Source: Phycisphaerales bacterium UBA5793
GTDB taxonomy: Bacteria > Planctomycetota > Phycisphaerae > Phycisphaerales > UBA5793
Length of the DNA: 64,000 nucleotides
Reading direction: 5' to 3'
Assembly: GCA_002418285.1 (NCBI GenBank)
Contig: DIDT01000052.1
Location: 247,372 to 311,371 of the forward strand
Shown one piece after another: positions 29,335 through 38,332 of the stretch. Position numbers and translations under genes: made by a program. Numbering within the stretch: the first letter of the stretch is position 1; every line of letters starts with the position of its first letter. The notes beneath the pieces are model-generated. The model had not been told where the DNA came from. It saw only the letters and a list, made by a program, of their open reading frames with translations, and did not search any database.

Positions 29335-30969
29335 ATGACCTCGCCACACGATCAACCTCGCCTCATGCTGCCCGGCGCCGCCGCGACGCCCACGCCGCGG
29401 ACCCGTCGGCCATCCCCGGGTCGATTGCGCCGCAGCGCGTCGTACATCCTGCTCTCGATGCACACGCAGCCGGTTCTCACGCTTGGCACCGCCGCTGCTT
29501 GCGTGATCATCGGCATCACTCACCTCTGGGCGACCCAGCCGTACTGGGTGCTGCGACCGGAGTACCGCATCGGCAGCCTCGACAACGACCCCGCCGCATC
29601 GCAGTTGCGCGTCGAAGTCGCGCCCGGAGAACTGCGCGACTTGCTGATCTCCGAGCCAATCGTGAGCGAGGTCACCCATTTGCTCGACGCCGAAAGCGGA
29701 GTGGCTGACGGCAGCGAACCCGGTCGAATCAGCGCCATGCGCCGGGTCGCGATCAACTCGTGGCAGGCAGTTCGCGCGTTCCCAGGCGCCGTCGCCGCGG
29801 CGCTCGGCCTGGGCGGCAGAGTCGATGGGTCACGTCCCGCTCCGCTGCAGGTCAGCGCGCAACGATCCGATGATCGCGACCGGGTCGTAAAGATCAAAGT
29901 TCGTGCCGTGTCTCCGGCAATCGCTCAGCGGGCGCCCGAAATGCTCCTCGACCAAGTGCGTCAACTGCTGCTCCGTGAAGAGCGGTCGCGTACACTGGGC
30001 AGAGTGGAAGAACTCCGCCCGATGCGCGACGACGCGCTGGTGCGATCACGAGACGCCGCCAGCTCCGTGGCGGAGTACCGCCTCGAAATCGGCCGGCATG
30101 ATCCCGAAGAAAGTGCGAGGGAAATCCAGTCGCGACTTGTCAAGACGCGCGGCGATCGGGCGGATCTCGAAACCGATCTCCGCGAAGCCGAGGCAAACCG
30201 CGTCGACATCACCGGCAAGCTTCAGAACGCCGCGCTCGAACAGACCACGCGCGTGGTTGTCGAACAGAACCAGCGCGTTCAGGAACTCAAGAATGAGATC
30301 AGCACCCTCGAATCCCAGTATGCCGCCGAGCTGGCAATCAAGACGCCCAAGCACCAGGACATGGTTCGCCTGCGACTCGAAATCGAGAGCAAGAAGCGAG
30401 ACCTGAACAACGAGGAACTGCTCGTCATACGCCAAAAGGTGCAGGAACCCAGCATGGAGTACGTCGGCTTGCTCGAGCGCCAGGCCCAGAACAACCGACA
30501 ACTCGTTACGTTGGCGGGCCGCGAACTGGGTCTGGCGGAGACGGAAGCGCAACTGCAGGATCAACTTGTTGAGGCGATGAAGACCGCGCAACACATGGAG
30601 GACTTGCTCGCCGCGCGCGCCGCCGCCGAAACGACGCTGAATCGGATCGACGACGAACTCGTGCAGCTCGAAGGCCGCCTCACCAGCGTGGTTCCTTTCT
30701 CACAGATCAGCCTGGTCGGACGACTCAAGGTCGCCGATCCATCGCGACCTGACGAACCGAACGCGACAATGCACCTGCTTTTCACCGCCGTCAGCGCCGT
30801 CGTGCTGACGTTGCTGCTGCCCACTTTGCGCAGCCTCATGCGCTCACGACTCATCGCGCCCTGGCAAGTTGAGCAACTGGCCGATGCGCTTCCCGTTCAG
30901 CTGGTCGGCGAACTCCCGGGCGCGACCCAGCGACTGCTGGCGCGGCTGCCCGGCGGCGAGGGGAGGTAG
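29335..30969 (+). CDS. Wzz/GumC-type polysaccharide co-polymerase (second copy)
   Basis: The 544-residue protein repeats the layout of the gene at 24301 but shares little residue identity. It has a basic, proline-rich N-terminus, a membrane helix at about 47-63 (LTLGTAAACVIIGITHLWA), a periplasmic domain with long coiled coils at about 225-360 and 380-430 (EVEELRPMRDDALVRSRD-like heptads), and a second helix near 478-495 (LLFTAVSAVVLTLLLPTLR). The final 45 residues are cytoplasmic. It is followed nine bases later by a second BY-kinase-like gene. ATG 29335 starts before the helix; the weak ribosome site leaves the exact start open. Confidence 0.8.
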   Translation: MTSPHDQPRLMLPGAAATPTPRTRRPSPGRLRRSASYILLSMHTQPVLTLGTAAACVIIGITHLWATQPYWVLRPEYRIGSLDNDPAASQLRVEVAPGELRDLLISEPIVSEVTHLLDAESGVADGSEPGRISAMRRVAINSWQAVRAFPGAVAAALGLGGRVDGSRPAPLQVSAQRSDDRDRVVKIKVRAVSPAIAQRAPEMLLDQVRQLLLREERSRTLGRVEELRPMRDDALVRSRDAASSVAEYRLEIGRHDPEESAREIQSRLVKTRGDRADLETDLREAEANRVDITGKLQNAALEQTTRVVVEQNQRVQELKNEISTLESQYAAELAIKTPKHQDMVRLRLEIESKKRDLNNEELLVIRQKVQEPSMEYVGLLERQAQNNRQLVTLAGRELGLAETEAQLQDQLVEAMKTAQHMEDLLAARAAAETTLNRIDDELVQLEGRLTSVVPFSQISLVGRLKVADPSRPDEPNATMHLLFTAVSAVVLTLLLPTLRSLMRSRLIAPWQVEQLADALPVQLVGELPGATQRLLARLPGGEGR

Positions 30970-30978
30970 CGCGAGCAC

Positions 30979-31725
30979 ATGGACGACACTCGCGCCATCG
31001 TGACTCGTGCAACTGACGCGCTAACCGTGTCCAGGCCGCGCTGGCTCTTTCGCCAACTTGACATCGCCGCCCCTCCCATCGCTCTCGGACGACTGCGCCC
31101 GCTCGTGCGCGAAGTGGCCACAGAGACTGAAGACTCATCACACTTCACGCGATACGCCCGCATGGCCCAACAGATCAAGGGTGATCACCAGAATCCGTCG
31201 CTCTCGATCGGCGTCACAACCGATGCGCGGCGCGGCAACGGCCACTCGCGCACCGCCATTGCCCTCGCCGGCCTCTGGGCTCGCTGGGAATACTCCACAC
31301 TGCTCGTCGAAGTGGGCGGCCGCTCGTGTGAAACTGGTCGCCATCTCCGCCGCACCGTACCCAAAATCGCCGACGTGCTGACCGCGATTGAATGCGGCCA
31401 ACACCTTCCCATGCCTCAACAACTGACGCCGAACCTGCCGAATCTCGATGTCCTCGCGGATCTCGGGCGATTCTCGCTGGCGCGGCTTGCAGATTCGGGA
31501 TTGCTGCGCGAATTCGACGCCGCATTGCGCGATCGCTACCAGCGCATCATCTGGTCTCTGCCGGCGATCGGACCGGGCTGGAGCCTCGCCATGTTGGCCG
31601 AGACGCTGGATCGCTTCGTGCTCTCCGTGCGCCGCGGCCGAACGGATCGGCGAACGGTCGAGAAGTTGGCCTCAGAGGTGGCCGATCTGAATCTGCATCC
31701 GATCCAGTTGATCTGGCACCGATAG
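30979..31725 (+). CDS. BY-kinase/CpsD-like P-loop-fold protein with degenerate Walker A (second copy)
   Basis: The 248-residue protein is a paralogue of the one at 25971. Aligned by eye, SIGVTTDARRGNGHSRTAIALAGLWARWEYSTLLVEVGG occupies the Walker A to A' region, ending in an E where kinases have D. The lysine of GxGKS/T is missing: the loop reads RRGNGHSRTA. RIIWSLPAIG stands for Walker B. The C-terminus VRRGRTDRRTVEKLASEV...NLHPIQLIWHR matches the copy-1 ending QRGKSRGGPVREIAEQS...RPMDVIWFD, which supports shared origin. Function is inferred as a partner of the adjacent Wzz-like protein, without evident ATPase signature. Confidence 0.64.
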   Translation: MDDTRAIVTRATDALTVSRPRWLFRQLDIAAPPIALGRLRPLVREVATETEDSSHFTRYARMAQQIKGDHQNPSLSIGVTTDARRGNGHSRTAIALAGLWARWEYSTLLVEVGGRSCETGRHLRRTVPKIADVLTAIECGQHLPMPQQLTPNLPNLDVLADLGRFSLARLADSGLLREFDAALRDRYQRIIWSLPAIGPGWSLAMLAETLDRFVLSVRRGRTDRRTVEKLASEVADLNLHPIQLIWHR

Positions 31726-31732
31726 GTCCCCA

Positions 31733-32902
31733 GTGAGCCACTCTTCCTCAACGCATTCTGACGCAGCACACGCCGGATCGCCGATCCCGCCGCCCCATTT
31801 CCAGGGCAGCGTCGTGCACCTGCTGCTCGGCACTGAAGGTGGAGGAATCATTACCACCACCCGTCAGTGGGCGCCCCTTCTGACGGCCGCCGGCTGGACG
31901 ATCCACTTTGTCTCGCTTGCACAATCCAAGGCGTGCGACATGCTCGCCGCCAGCGGCATCAAGGCGCGCGTGGTGCCGGTCAGTCGCTTCGGACGCTTCA
32001 CGCGATTTCCCGGCAAGATTCGCTCGCTCAATCCGCGCATCATCCACGTACACAATCCCTCCGCCCACATCATGGCGATCAACGCTGGTCGCCACCTCCA
32101 CGCCTCGGTGGTACGCACAGTCCACGCGGACATGTTCCACGAGATGCGCGGCACGCTGCCGGGTTGGAAGATCTGGCTCTGGAAGCAAGCGATGAAGCGG
32201 GCGTTCCGACGTACCGACCTCACCACCATCGTCAGCCCACATCTCGCAACGCTCCTGCCGGGCGTCGATGATCCAACCAGCGTCCGCTTCCTTCCGAACA
32301 GCTACGACCCCTCCGACATCGAGCGGGACCGGAGCCCGTTGCCCGACGGCATTCCACGCTGGCTGGGCGAGGCGCCCCTCGTGCTGGCCATGGGACGCCT
32401 TGTCGCCGTCAAGAACTACGCCATGCTGCTTCGCGCGTGGGAGTTGGTGGTCCGCGACCACCCCGAAGCCAGACTCATCCTCGCTGGCTCGGGCCCACTC
32501 GAGGCGAAACTTCACGAACAGGTTAAAGCTGCAGGGTTGGGTGAGTCGGTTCGGTTTCTCTCCTGGATCGCCGCGGTTGCCCCCCTGCTCAAACGCGCCA
32601 CCATGATCGCCATCACCAGCCGCAGCGAGTGCTACCCGATGCTCGCGTTCGAGGCGATGGCCGCAGGAAAGCCTGTCGTGTCGACCCTTCTGGATGGGCT
32701 TCAGGTGGAGGATGGTCGCACAGCCGTTCTGTCCCCCTCGGACGATCACGTGGCATTTGCCCGGTCCGTGTGCCACCTGCTCGACGAGCCGGATGATGCC
32801 GCTCAGCTCGGACGCCAAGGCCGATTGGACCTCGAAGAACGCTTCCACCCGCGCGTCGCGGCAGTCCGAATGGCGGAAGCGTACAATTCACTTCAGAGTT
32901 GA
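31733..32902 (+). CDS. glycosyltransferase family 4 (GT-B fold)
   Basis: The 389-residue enzyme starts at GTG 31733. The N-terminal Rossmann domain has LLLGTEGGGIITTTRQWAPLL and IIHVHNPSAH, matching Glyco_transf_4. The C-terminal Glycos_transf_1 domain shows LVLAMGRLVAVKNYAMLLRAW, ARLILAGSGPLEAKL, and the EX7E-type nucleotide site SRSECYPMLAFEAMAAGKPVV. It transfers a sugar from an NDP- or GDP-sugar donor, probably onto the lipid-linked repeat unit of this cluster. It is seven bases after the kinase-like gene, so the two are likely co-transcribed. Confidence 0.92.
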   Translation: MSHSSSTHSDAAHAGSPIPPPHFQGSVVHLLLGTEGGGIITTTRQWAPLLTAAGWTIHFVSLAQSKACDMLAASGIKARVVPVSRFGRFTRFPGKIRSLNPRIIHVHNPSAHIMAINAGRHLHASVVRTVHADMFHEMRGTLPGWKIWLWKQAMKRAFRRTDLTTIVSPHLATLLPGVDDPTSVRFLPNSYDPSDIERDRSPLPDGIPRWLGEAPLVLAMGRLVAVKNYAMLLRAWELVVRDHPEARLILAGSGPLEAKLHEQVKAAGLGESVRFLSWIAAVAPLLKRATMIAITSRSECYPMLAFEAMAAGKPVVSTLLDGLQVEDGRTAVLSPSDDHVAFARSVCHLLDEPDDAAQLGRQGRLDLEERFHPRVAAVRMAEAYNSLQS

Positions 32903-33142
32903 CAAAATCGATCGTTCCGCGTGGATGCGGCCCGCTTCGCGCACAAGGCAAGGTCGTCCCAGCCTACCCGTATTATCGCGCCCAGCCAGACGGTGTGTTC
33001 CGGATCCCTGGAACAGTTTGCCTCGCTTTGCGTCTTTGTGGCTGGAGAACGAAGCGCCGAATCGTAGGATTGACTCAGCATTCACTTGATATGGGCGAAT
33101 CGAGCCACAAATCGCCCAAAGCCCCTGAGAGGGAGGATCGGA

Positions 33143-34372
33143 ATGAGCATTCTGAAGCACCTGACGACCGCCGGAGTGGCGATCACCGTGATGAGCGTCT
33201 ATTCCGCCTGTTCCGGACTTCCCGGACGTCACCAGGCCCGAGGCGAGACTGAGGGCTCGGAATCAGCCATCAATTACGTCGGTGCGCCGGAGATGTGGGT
33301 CCACGGCATGGGTGGCGCGCCTGACAAGGCGGCCGAAATACACGCCAAAGGTGTCCGCCAGATTGTCAATCTCCGTGGAGCCGATCCGCAGGACATCAGC
33401 AAGTTCTTTGCCCGATACGTGAACTACAACATGGGATTGTGCCTCACGCTCCGCTGGGCCGAGAGCGAAGGCGATGAAGGCAAGTCCAAGTCAGACAAGC
33501 CGCCGAGCCCAGCCGAGTCGCGTCGTGCGCTGGACGGACTGATCGAAGCGTTGAATTCCGAGCCGGCCAAGAAGATGGCTGGTCGCCTGTGGATTCAGTT
33601 CTATAACGAGTATCTCGGCGGTCCCGGGACGTTTGCCGCTGCCGACGATGATCGCCTGTTCCAGTGGGCGACCGACGCCGCCCGTCGAATCCGCGCGGAA
33701 GCGCCCCACGTTCGCCTTTGCGGCCCGGCGATGATCGCGGTCGAAGTCCTCGACGAAAACCCCGTCGCTCTTCCCGCGAACCGCGCCGAGCGTCGAGGCC
33801 GGCTGGTGCGAGGACTCAACTGGTCGATTCAGAACACTGATGCCGTCGACGTCCACCTGCACACCGATAGCGGCGCCTCGGCGGAAGCGCGGCTCGCAGC
33901 CGTTCGCCGCATCATGGATCAGCAGCCCGGTGGGGAGCAGTGCGGCATCGTCGTCTGGGAATGGAGTTGCTCCAAGTCCAAGGACCACGATCCTGCGGCG
34001 GCACGGCAAACGACCATCGACATCTACAACGCCATGGCGAAGTACAATGTCATCGCTGCGGCGTACTCACAGTATCACGTTCCCAAGCGTATTGCCGATC
34101 GATTCGGCTGGGTCACACTGACCGACGAAAAGGGGAACCCGCGCCAGCCGTTCTATTCGCTCTTCATGGAGCTGGCCGACGGTCAGGTCGGCGCCCAACC
34201 AACGAATCAGCCGGAAGTCTCACCGGCCCAGGACAAACCCAATCCCCGTATCCGCCGTCGCCGGAATCGACGCGTGGTAGATCCGGCGGCCATCGTGGGC
34301 GAGCCCGTCTCGACGACCACCAATCGCAAGCGAGCCCGCCTGGTTCGGCGGAACAAGAAGGGGGCCAAGTAG
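33143..34372 (+). CDS. putative lipoprotein with clan GH-A glycosidase features
   Basis: The 409-residue product starts at ATG 33143 behind GGGAGGA and has a signal peptide with a lipobox-like YSAC (C23), so it is probably a lipoprotein. The central 300 residues have alternating strands and helices like a TIM barrel: GVRQIVNLRG, RLWIQFYNEYLGG, HVRLCGPAM, AVDVHLHTDSG, CGIVVWEWSCS, VIAAAYSQYH. In clan GH-A the acid/base glutamate follows Asn at strand 4 and the nucleophile lies at strand 7; here N155-E156 and E273 fit those places. The last 60 residues are basic and disordered. In an exopolysaccharide cluster it could trim the polymer, as PslG does. The family is not recognised outright. Confidence 0.62.
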   Translation: MSILKHLTTAGVAITVMSVYSACSGLPGRHQARGETEGSESAINYVGAPEMWVHGMGGAPDKAAEIHAKGVRQIVNLRGADPQDISKFFARYVNYNMGLCLTLRWAESEGDEGKSKSDKPPSPAESRRALDGLIEALNSEPAKKMAGRLWIQFYNEYLGGPGTFAAADDDRLFQWATDAARRIRAEAPHVRLCGPAMIAVEVLDENPVALPANRAERRGRLVRGLNWSIQNTDAVDVHLHTDSGASAEARLAAVRRIMDQQPGGEQCGIVVWEWSCSKSKDHDPAAARQTTIDIYNAMAKYNVIAAAYSQYHVPKRIADRFGWVTLTDEKGNPRQPFYSLFMELADGQVGAQPTNQPEVSPAQDKPNPRIRRRRNRRVVDPAAIVGEPVSTTTNRKRARLVRRNKKGAK

Positions 34373-34427
34373 CGCCGCGTGGCGCGCTACCTGACCGCGC
34401 GCCATCGACCGCCAAAGACAATCCCTG

Positions 34428-34464
34428 CCGGCTCTGAGCACGTCGCTCGGAGCCGGTTGTCCGT
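34428..34464 (+). terminator. terminator closing the exopolysaccharide cluster
   Basis: A 12-bp stem with one G-T wobble (34428-34439 with 34445-34456) encloses a five-base loop and is followed by TTGTCCGTT. It lies 56 bp after the lipoprotein gene and before lepA. Confidence 0.68.
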
Positions 34465-34547
34465 TAACCCACACCCCGGAAAGCCAGAATCCACATCCGT
34501 GACGCAGGATCACCGTCGCGCCCGTCCATATCATTTCCGCTCAAATC

Positions 34548-36347
34548 ATGCACATCCGTAACTTCTCCATCATTGCCCACATCGACCACGGCAAGTCGAC
34601 GCTGGCCGATCGCCTTCTCCAGGCTACCCATGCGGTTGCCGATCGTGACGCCCGGGCCCAGCTTCTCGATGACATGGACATCGAGCGGGAGCGCGGCATC
34701 ACGATCAAGGCCTCCGCCGTGACCGTCTTCCACCGCCATAAGGACGAGGACTACCAGCTCAATTTCATCGACACGCCCGGCCACGTGGACTTTCACTACG
34801 AAGTCAGCCGGGCCCTGACCGCCTGCGAAGGCGCAATCCTTGTCGTCGATTCCACGCAAGGCGTGCAGGCCCAGACCGTTGCCAATGCCTACCTCGCTGT
34901 GAACAACAACGTCGAACTCATCCCGGCCGTCAACAAGATTGACCTCCCCGGCGCCCAGCCGCTCGAAACGGCCATGGAGATCGAGCACGTCCTGGGCATT
35001 CCCGCCGAAGAGTGCACGGACTGCTCAGCCAAGACCGGGCAAGGTATCGACGAACTGCTCATCGCCATCTGCGATCGCCTGCCGCCTCCGCGCGACCCAG
35101 TCATGCCCCAGACCCGGGCGCTGATATTTGATTCCGTCTACGACGACTACCGCGGCGTCATCGTCTACGTCCGCGTCTTCGACGGGCAACTGAAAGCCGG
35201 CGATCGCATCCGCATGATGAGCAGCGGACGCGTCTGGACCATCACGGAGCTCGGCCGGTACACGCCCAAGCCGACCAAGATTGACAAGCTCGAAACCGGC
35301 GAAGTGGGTTATTTCATCGCCGCCATCAAGACCCTCGTCGATGTCCGAATTGGTGACACGGTCACCCGCGACGTCGATCCCGCGCCCGAACCTCTACCCG
35401 GCTATCAGGAACCTCTGCGCATGGTCTTCTGCGAGTTCTATCCCTCCAGCAGCGGCGAGAAGGGCGCTGAGTTCGAAGCGCTGCGCGAGGCAATCACGCG
35501 ACTGCATCTCAATGACGCGTCGTTCACCTACGAGCCGCACCACTCCGAGGCGCTGGGGTTCGGCTTCCGCTGCGGGTTTCTGGGCATGCTCCACATGGAC
35601 ATCATCCAGGAGCGCCTCGAGCGCGAGGGTGGCGTTGACATTGTTCAGACACCCCCCACCGTCAGCTACGAGATCGGCCTGCGCGACGGCACAACGCTGC
35701 CGATCAACAATCCCGCCGACCTGCCGGACATGAGCAATGTCGTGCAGATCCGCGAGCCAATTGTGCGCGTCGAGATCATCTGCCCGACGGAGTTCATCGG
35801 CGACATCATGCGCCTTTGCGAACTACGACGAGGGGTCTACAAGGACCAGAAGTACCTCTCTGAGACGCGCAACATCCTCGACTATGAGCTACCGCTCGCC
35901 GAGATCATCTACGACTTCTACGACCGCCTCAAGTCCATCACGCGCGGCTACGGCACGATGGATTACGAACTGATCGGCTATCGCGCCGACCGACTTGTCA
36001 AGTTGCAGATCCTCGTCAATGGCAATCCCGTTGATGCGCTCAGCCTCATCTGCCATCGCGACAAGGCCGAGCAGCGTGGCCGCTCACTGCTCGTTAAACT
36101 GAAGAAGCAGATCGACCGTCACCAGTTCGAAATTCCGCTCCAGGCCGCGATCGGCGGCAAGATCATCGCCCGCGAATCCATCAAGGCCGTCCGCAAGAAC
36201 GTCACCGCCAAGTGCTACGGCGGCGACGTGACGCGCAAGCGCAAACTGCTCGAAAAGCAGAAGGAAGGCAAAAAGCGGATGAAGATGATCGGCAACGTCG
36301 AGATTCCCCAGGCCGCGTTCATGAGCGTGCTGGAGACGGAAGACTGA
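34548..36347 (+). CDS. lepA: elongation factor 4 (LepA), translational GTPase
   Basis: LepA is a ribosome-associated GTPase linked to elongation control and 30S assembly. The 599-residue protein has the G motifs IIAHIDHGKSTL (G1), ERGITIKA (G2), DTPGHVD (G3) and NKID (G4), then EF-G-like domains II, III and V. The LepA-specific C-terminal domain shows YGGDVTRKRKLLEKQKEGKKRMK. Length matches the family (about 600). The ATG 34548 begins with the standard MHIRNFSIIAHIDHGK. A bidirectional terminator follows. Confidence 0.97.
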   Translation: MHIRNFSIIAHIDHGKSTLADRLLQATHAVADRDARAQLLDDMDIERERGITIKASAVTVFHRHKDEDYQLNFIDTPGHVDFHYEVSRALTACEGAILVVDSTQGVQAQTVANAYLAVNNNVELIPAVNKIDLPGAQPLETAMEIEHVLGIPAEECTDCSAKTGQGIDELLIAICDRLPPPRDPVMPQTRALIFDSVYDDYRGVIVYVRVFDGQLKAGDRIRMMSSGRVWTITELGRYTPKPTKIDKLETGEVGYFIAAIKTLVDVRIGDTVTRDVDPAPEPLPGYQEPLRMVFCEFYPSSSGEKGAEFEALREAITRLHLNDASFTYEPHHSEALGFGFRCGFLGMLHMDIIQERLEREGGVDIVQTPPTVSYEIGLRDGTTLPINNPADLPDMSNVVQIREPIVRVEIICPTEFIGDIMRLCELRRGVYKDQKYLSETRNILDYELPLAEIIYDFYDRLKSITRGYGTMDYELIGYRADRLVKLQILVNGNPVDALSLICHRDKAEQRGRSLLVKLKKQIDRHQFEIPLQAAIGGKIIARESIKAVRKNVTAKCYGGDVTRKRKLLEKQKEGKKRMKMIGNVEIPQAAFMSVLETED

Positions 36348-36367
36348 TTTCACGCGAGGCGCAAAGT

Positions 36368-36399
36368 AAACAGGGCCGAGCCATGCGCCCGCCCTGTTT
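36368..36399. terminator. bidirectional terminator between lepA and the prepilin-like gene
   Basis: A perfect nine-base inverted repeat (36368-36376 with 36391-36399) starts with AAA and ends with TTT, so it can stop transcription from both convergent genes. Confidence 0.72.
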
Positions 36400-36433
36400 C
36401 ATCTTGTTCATTCACTCGATCTGTGCCGACCAA

Positions 36434-37270
36434 CTATCGCCACCACGAGTTGTTGTACGTCTTGTCGTCCCAACTGTCGAGATCGCGCAGCACTTCGCGC
36501 TCGCGAAACGCGACATGGCTGTCGGCATACAGCGCGTTTGAGCCGTGGCCCATGTGACGCTTGCTGCTGATGCGGGCGATGTTGCCGCCCCATCCGTTTG
36601 AATTGTCTTCCGGGCCATTGATGTGGACCTCGAGGAAGACGTCGTACCAGTGGTCCAGATACGGGTAGTTTTGCATCTGGGCCGAAATCGAATTGTCGGG
36701 ATCATCCGTGAACTCGGAAAGATACATGGCGTGATCCGGCTGGATGAACTCCGCCAGCGGCGCTGTCGGATGGCGCCCGTCGCGGTAGAGTCCCCCCTGC
36801 CGTTGCATCATGATGCCGTTGTTGATGTAGTGCACCACGTGCAGCGGATTCGGATACGACGGACACTGGTACTGCCTCATATCGTCAAACAGTTTGTGGT
36901 CTGTCCAGACCGTGCTGTCAAGGTTGTTCATTCGCGGATCGGAGAGTGGTCGCACATACTTGTAAAACGCACGCGGCCAAGGGTAGTAGTAGGCAAAGAT
37001 GTTCTGCCCGCGCGATTCGTGATACTTGCCTTCACGAGGCACGAAATCCTTGTACTCGGTGGCATAGATGTGCAGCGCATAGCCAATCTGTTTCATGTTC
37101 GATGCGCACGCGCTCCGCCGCGCGTGCTCGCGCGCCTGACCCAGCGCCGGCAACAGCAGGCTGATAAGCAGCGCGATGATCGAGATCACCACGAGCAGTT
37201 CGATGAGCGTAAAGCCGCTTTGCCGGTCACGAACCGTGAGCCGGTGACGAGACGAAAACGTTCCAGCCAC
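36434..37270 (-). CDS. type II secretion/pilin-like protein with N-terminal methylation motif
   Basis: The 278-residue protein has a short basic leader and the prepilin cleavage motif QSG|FTLIELLVVISIIALL, with the +5 glutamate, so it should be cut by the prepilin peptidase (one is encoded at 59423). The rest is the large periplasmic head seen in the abundant planctomycete DUF1559/H-X9-DG pseudopilins, ending with HGSNALYADSHVAFRER. GTG 37270 is the chosen start because AAAGGCGG lies seven bases upstream and it leaves a normal 20-residue leader. These proteins are numerous in Planctomycetes and their roles are mostly unknown. Confidence 0.88.
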   Translation of the reverse strand: MAGTFSSRHRLTVRDRQSGFTLIELLVVISIIALLISLLLPALGQAREHARRSACASNMKQIGYALHIYATEYKDFVPREGKYHESRGQNIFAYYYPWPRAFYKYVRPLSDPRMNNLDSTVWTDHKLFDDMRQYQCPSYPNPLHVVHYINNGIMMQRQGGLYRDGRHPTAPLAEFIQPDHAMYLSEFTDDPDNSISAQMQNYPYLDHWYDVFLEVHINGPEDNSNGWGGNIARISSKRHMGHGSNALYADSHVAFREREVLRDLDSWDDKTYNNSWWR

Positions 37271-37360
37271 GAGAAGACCGCCTTTCAGATGGGGTCGCCG
37301 GTGCGTCGAACCCGAAGCAATGCCATGTGGCGGGCGAATGCCGCCAATGAACCCATGTAC

Positions 37361-37389
37361 AGCATCGCAGATGATGTCGAATCTGTCAA
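37361..37389 (-). promoter_or_regulatory. putative sigma-70 promoter of the prepilin-like gene
   Basis: On the minus strand a perfect TTGACA (37389-37384) is followed after 17 bp by GATGCT (37366-37361), a weak -10 box. It lies about 90 bp upstream of the GTG start. Confidence 0.45.
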
Positions 37390-37447
37390 GGGTTTTGCCT
37401 GAATTATTCGGACACTTTTTGCCTGAACGGCCCGCTATCCTTCGCCC

Positions 37448-38260
37448 ATGCGACTGATCCGCTTCGTTCCCCAAGGCACATCCGCCTCTCCCATCTCGGG
37501 TGTCGACTGCGGAGATGGCACGGCTCTGCCTCTCGCCGGCAACCCTTTTGGCCCCCTGGAGCCCTCCGGGGAGCCGATTCTCGTCGGCCGACTTCTCGCT
37601 CCCCTTATCCCCCCGGTCATCATGGGCATCGGCCTCAACTACCGCGCCCACGCCGCCGAGCAGGGCAAGGAGCCCCCCGAGCGGCCGATGATGTTCATGA
37701 AAAACCCGGCCGCTATTTGCGGGCCGACTGACGACATCGTCGTGCCGAGAGTCTGCCAGGAGCGTCAGCAGGTTGACTTCGAGTGTGAACTCGCCGTGAT
37801 CATCGGGCGCCGGTGTCGCGATGTCTCAGCGAACGTTGCGATCGAGTGCATACTGGGCTACACCGCCGCCAACGACGTCAGCGCCCGCTGGTGGCAAAAG
37901 CACGCGGGTGGCGGTCAGTTCAACCGCGGCAAGTCTTTCGATACGTTCTGCCCCATCGGTCCGAGCATCGTCACCCCCGACGAACTCACCGAACCTGGGA
38001 ACCTGCGAGTCCAAACACGCGTCAACGGCGAGACGATGCAGGACTCGAATACGTCGGACCTCATCTTCTCCGTCGCGGAACTCATCGCCTTTCTCAGTCA
38101 GGGTACGACGTTGCTGCCGGGCACACTGATCCTCACGGGCACACCAGGCGGCGTCGGCTTCGCCCGCACGCCACCCGTCTTTCTGCGTAATGGCGATATC
38201 GTCGAGGTCGAGGTCGAAAAGATCGGCGTGCTGCGCAATCCCGTGGTCTACGAGAGGTGA
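37448..38260 (+). CDS. fumarylacetoacetate hydrolase family protein
   Basis: The 270-residue protein has a variable N-terminal part and the FAH catalytic domain from about residue 57: GIGLNYRAHAAEQGK, PMMFMKNPAAICGP, DFECELAVIIGRRC with the metal-binding glutamates, GYTAANDVSARWWQ with the metal-binding aspartate, and the closing LPGTLILTGTPGGVGFARTPP and LRNGDIVEVEVEKIG. Family members cleave or hydrate beta-keto acids, for example acylpyruvases and 2-hydroxyhepta-2,4-diene-1,7-dioate isomerases; the substrate cannot be read from sequence. It diverges from the prepilin-like gene. Confidence 0.92.
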   Translation: MRLIRFVPQGTSASPISGVDCGDGTALPLAGNPFGPLEPSGEPILVGRLLAPLIPPVIMGIGLNYRAHAAEQGKEPPERPMMFMKNPAAICGPTDDIVVPRVCQERQQVDFECELAVIIGRRCRDVSANVAIECILGYTAANDVSARWWQKHAGGGQFNRGKSFDTFCPIGPSIVTPDELTEPGNLRVQTRVNGETMQDSNTSDLIFSVAELIAFLSQGTTLLPGTLILTGTPGGVGFARTPPVFLRNGDIVEVEVEKIGVLRNPVVYER

Positions 38261-38332
38261 TTCAGAAAAAGCTCAGCGCAGGCCCCGCAATTCGACCTGA
38301 GAATTGTGACTCAGAAGAGTTGCAGCCCGAGT

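Noticed and set aside
31748..32848. Minus-strand open frame of 366 codons opposite the glycosyltransferase
   Set aside because: Shadow frame; the GT4 motifs on the plus strand are unambiguous.
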